A stretch of 64,000 bases of DNA from Flavobacterium fluviatile (GTDB lineage: Bacteria; Bacteroidota; Bacteroidia; Flavobacteriales; Flavobacteriaceae), in assembly GCF_010645065.1 (NCBI RefSeq), contig NZ_JAADZW010000012.1:62001-126000 (forward strand). The letters run 5' to 3'. Positions 61,007 to 64,000 of the stretch are shown here, piece after piece. The notes under the pieces are model-generated. The model did not search any database and was not told the DNA's origin. It saw only the letters and a list, made by a program, of their open reading frames with translations. A program made the translations under genes and the position numbers. Position 1 is the stretch's first letter. Each line of letters opens with the position of its first letter.

Positions 61007-64000
61007 ATGAAAAAAATTTTCTTAATCTTTATGATTGTTTTTACAGCGCAGGTTTCACTTGCTCAGGTAAAAAATGTCAAGGGTTTGATTACAGATTCTG
61101 ACGGGATGCCGTTACCAGGGGCATCTGTTTCTGTACAAGGAGGTCAAAAAGGAGCTACTACCGATTTTGACGGTTTGTACTCAATTGATGTGCAAAGCGG
61201 ACAAACATTAATTTTTACTTATGTGGGTCTTGAAACACAAAAAATTGTTGTTGGAGATGCCGCTACAATTAATGTTAAAATGAAACTGGCAGCTTCCAAT
61301 GCCTTAAATGAAGTGGTAGTAACTGCGTTAGGTATTAAAAGACAAAAGAAAGAACTGGGTTATGCAGTTCAGGATCTTAAGGGAGACCAATTAAACAAAG
61401 TTATTACTACGAACGTTGCTACTGCGCTTTCCGGTAAGATTGCCGGTGTTGATGTTTCTATTCCGGCCACGGGAGTTGGAGGATCAACAAGGGTTATTAT
61501 CAGAGGTATTTCCAGTATTGGTGAAAGCAATCAGCCTCTTTATATTGTAGATGGAGTTCCTATTGATAACTCAGGTTTGAGCAATGACACTGCTGCTACA
61601 AGTAAATGGTTTGACGGAAGAGATAACGGAGACGGAATTTCAAGTATTAATCCAAATAATATTGAAAGCTTAACTGTGCTTAAAGGAGCTGCCGCATCTG
61701 CATTATACGGATCCCGAGCTTTAAATGGTGTTATTTTGATTACAACCAAAAAAGGAAGCAAAGGCAAATTACAGGTTGAACTTACAAGTGGTGTTAGTTT
61801 CGACAGAGTAAATGCTAAATACGAAGACTATCAGACGGAATATGGTTCCGGATCAAATGGTACTTTACCGGATCCGACAAAAGCTCCGTCTGAAATATAT
61901 AGTTATACTACAAATGCATGGGGGCCTAAGTTTTCTGAAAGTGTAGGGCAGCAGATAAAAATATTTGATGGTTCTATGAAACCATATGCAAGAGTAGAAA
62001 ATAATATTCAGGATTTTTTCAAAACTGGTGTAACACTTTCAAACGGAATCTCATTATCAGCAGGTAGCGAAAATGCTTTTGTACGTTTCGGATACAACAA
62101 CCTGACAAATGATGACGTTATTCCGGAATCAGGGATAGAAAGAAATGATGCAAGTTTAAACGGAACTATAAAATCAGATAAATTTACTTTGGCTGCAAAC
62201 GTAAATTATATGGTTGAAAACACACAAAACAGACCAGGATTAGGAGATTCACCAAATAACGTTGGTTATTCATTAAGTTCATTAGCTCCAAGTTTTGATC
62301 AGGCATGGTTAAAAAATTATAAAAACGAAGAAACAGGCCAGATTTATCCATGGAACAATAATGTGTATCAGTTAAACCCATATTTTACTACACAGGAAAA
62401 TCATAATACATCTGTAAAAAATCGCTTTATAGGAAATGTTACCGGAACTTATCAGTTTAAAAACTGGTTAGCATTAACTTTCAGAACAGGTATTGATACT
62501 TATGCTTTTAGTGCTAAAGATTTCATGGCGGCAGGAAGTACATGGCCTGGAAGAGATCAAGGCTATTTAGGATTGGATAATATTGATGTTTCAGAGATGA
62601 ATACGGATATTATTGCCACTTTTAGTGATATAAAATTAGCAAATGATTTAACTTTTTCAGGAATTTTAGGTACTGCAAGAAGAGATTATAATAGAGAATA
62701 TAATTCTAGTTTCGGAACAAATATTATTGAGCCAGGAAATGAATACATAAGCAATTTTTCTTCTAAGACAATTAATGCTCCTGTCGTAACCAGAACCAGA
62801 ACGAATTCGGTTTACGGTTCTGCTAAAGTTGATTACAAAGGGTATTTGTATGCTGAGTTTACAGGAAGAAATGACTGGTTTAGCGTTATATACAGTGGTG
62901 ATGAATCAGCTTTTTATCCGGCAGCTTCGTTAGGTTTTATATTCTCTGATGCCTTCAATATTCAGAGTGATACATTTAACTATGGAAAATTCAGAGCTTC
63001 TTGGGCACAGGTTTCAAACGCACCGGGAGCTTACAAAAATGCACTTAACTATACTACTTTTTCATCTTATGACGGACAAAGTGTAGTTAATATTAAAAAC
63101 TCTGCTGCACCAAATGCTAATTTGACTTATCAGTCTAAAACAGGTGTTGAGTTTGGTGTTGAAACAGCATTCTTTAAAAACAGATTAAAAGCAGATATTA
63201 CAGTTTACCGTGAAGATACTTCTGATCAGACATTAGATTTAGCATCTTCTGCAACTTCAGGTTATGAATTTCTTTCTGTAAACGCAGGACAATTAAGAAA
63301 TGAGGGTATTGAGGTTTTCTTATCAGGAACTCCAATCAAAACCAATAATTTCGAATGGGGAATTGACTTGAACTTCTCAAAAAACAAAAACTCTATTATT
63401 TCATTACACCCGACAATCCCTACATATGCTATTTCTGAAGCTCGTTGGGCCGGAGCAGCTATCGTAGCTCAGGTTGGCGGACAATACGGAACTATAATAG
63501 GAAAAGATTTCCTTAGAACACCTTCAGGAGAAAAAATTGTTGACGCAAATGGTATGCCTTTATTCACTGATTCTAAGGTAGCTTTAGGTAAAGGACTTCC
63601 TGACTGGTCTGCAGGTTTAACCAACAGATTTTCTTATAAAGGAATTACACTTCAATTCTTAATCGATATGAAGTTTGGAATGGACGTATATTCTATGACG
63701 AATTCATTAGCTGCACAAAAAGGACTTTTAGATGTAACTACAGAAGGAAGAGATGCTTACAATGCAGCTAGAGCAGAGGCAGTAGCAAACGATCCTAACT
63801 TTAGCCAGGCAACATGGATTCCTACTGCTGGTTATGTAGCAGAAGGTGTTGTGAACACCGGAACAGCAGCTAACCCGGTATATGTTGAAAATACAAAACC
63901 TATCAATCCTCAGGATTACTGGACTACTGTTTTCAATAATACCCCTGCACCTTTTATTTATGATGCTTCTTATGTAAAATTAAGAGAGGTAAGTTTAGGG
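61007..64000 (+). CDS. SusC/RagA-type TonB-dependent outer-membrane receptor, C-terminus beyond window
   Basis: 998 codons visible. Signal peptide (MKKIFLIFMIVFTAQVSLAQ), then a carboxypeptidase-D-like regulatory domain (about 22-95; VKGLITDSDGMPLPGASV, TTDFDGLYSIDV), a TonB-box region (NEVVVTALGIKRQKKELGY), a plug domain (about 110-240; IRGISSIGESNQPLYIVDGVP, SALYGSRALNGVILITTKKG) and the first part of the 22-strand barrel. SusC proteins import oligosaccharides or peptides together with a SusD lipoprotein, expected just downstream. Substrate unknown; the LytS/LytR pair and FHS permease upstream may belong with it. Confidence 0.94.
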   Translation, partial: MKKIFLIFMIVFTAQVSLAQVKNVKGLITDSDGMPLPGASVSVQGGQKGATTDFDGLYSIDVQSGQTLIFTYVGLETQKIVVGDAATINVKMKLAASNALNEVVVTALGIKRQKKELGYAVQDLKGDQLNKVITTNVATALSGKIAGVDVSIPATGVGGSTRVIIRGISSIGESNQPLYIVDGVPIDNSGLSNDTAATSKWFDGRDNGDGISSINPNNIESLTVLKGAAASALYGSRALNGVILITTKKGSKGKLQVELTSGVSFDRVNAKYEDYQTEYGSGSNGTLPDPTKAPSEIYSYTTNAWGPKFSESVGQQIKIFDGSMKPYARVENNIQDFFKTGVTLSNGISLSAGSENAFVRFGYNNLTNDDVIPESGIERNDASLNGTIKSDKFTLAANVNYMVENTQNRPGLGDSPNNVGYSLSSLAPSFDQAWLKNYKNEETGQIYPWNNNVYQLNPYFTTQENHNTSVKNRFIGNVTGTYQFKNWLALTFRTGIDTYAFSAKDFMAAGSTWPGRDQGYLGLDNIDVSEMNTDIIATFSDIKLANDLTFSGILGTARRDYNREYNSSFGTNIIEPGNEYISNFSSKTINAPVVTRTRTNSVYGSAKVDYKGYLYAEFTGRNDWFSVIYSGDESAFYPAASLGFIFSDAFNIQSDTFNYGKFRASWAQVSNAPGAYKNALNYTTFSSYDGQSVVNIKNSAAPNANLTYQSKTGVEFGVETAFFKNRLKADITVYREDTSDQTLDLASSATSGYEFLSVNAGQLRNEGIEVFLSGTPIKTNNFEWGIDLNFSKNKNSIISLHPTIPTYAISEARWAGAAIVAQVGGQYGTIIGKDFLRTPSGEKIVDANGMPLFTDSKVALGKGLPDWSAGLTNRFSYKGITLQFLIDMKFGMDVYSMTNSLAAQKGLLDVTTEGRDAYNAARAEAVANDPNFSQATWIPTAGYVAEGVVNTGTAANPVYVENTKPINPQDYWTTVFNNTPAPFIYDASYVKLREVSLG

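Overview
The window is about 64 kb of AT-rich, densely packed chromosome from a Bacteroidota member, most likely a Flavobacterium or close relative. The evidence is a hybrid two-component sensor with a periplasmic propeller and Y_Y_Y domain, a SusC/RagA TonB-dependent receptor, promoters of the Bacteroidota type (TTG/TTTG, about 17-19 nt, TAnnTTTG), bacillithiol synthesis (BshA), many short secreted proteins and lipoproteins, and the near absence of Shine-Dalgarno sequences. No transposase, phage gene, CRISPR array, rRNA or tRNA was found. One RNA gene is clear: the small SRP RNA (ffs).

Region 1 (1-16.6 kb) is a carbohydrate-utilisation locus. A truncated hybrid two-component sensor (running off the left edge) and a GPH-type sugar symporter lie on the minus strand. 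A plus-strand run follows: two GH43 enzymes, a GH8 exo-oligoxylanase, a CE1 esterase, a GH9 enzyme and a second CE1 esterase. Together these fit breakdown of substituted, probably feruloylated, (arabino)xylan oligosaccharides, with import by the symporter and induction by the sensor. A thioredoxin-fold lipoprotein (YyaL/SSP411 type) lies between. The 850-bp gap before the first GH43 holds a good promoter, an operator-like inverted repeat and a strong terminator that together could bound a small RNA.

Region 2 (16.7-25.6 kb): fatty acid desaturase, VanX-like dipeptidase, a secreted unknown, a THUMP-like methyltransferase, an AI-2E family membrane protein, an M43 metalloprotease whose signal peptide is out of frame at a homopolymer, and the minus-strand cluster tsaD-rsmE-DUF4159-trmH.

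Region 3 (25.7-41.5 kb): TamB-like envelope protein, central metabolism (pfkA, gap, an N-acetylglucosamine kinase-like gene, mgsA), RidA, LptD, a divergent cell-wall amidase, an MCE lipid-transport protein and a pair of Fe-S oxidoreductase subunits. Envelope biogenesis dominates.

Region 4 (41.6-60.7 kb): housekeeping and small unknown genes (bshA, PrcB-like lipoprotein, beta-barrel protein, LpxH-like phosphoesterase, aroC, DAACS symporter, RhlE helicase, hutG, hutI, glutaminyl cyclase, ffs, SDR, transaldolase, FHS sugar permease), plus two copies of a structured intergenic repeat and one MITE-like inverted-repeat element.

Region 5 (59-64 kb): a LytS/LytR-type two-component pair upstream of a SusC-type receptor that runs off the right edge. 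The intervening promoter region has direct repeats and a palindrome that are candidate binding sites.
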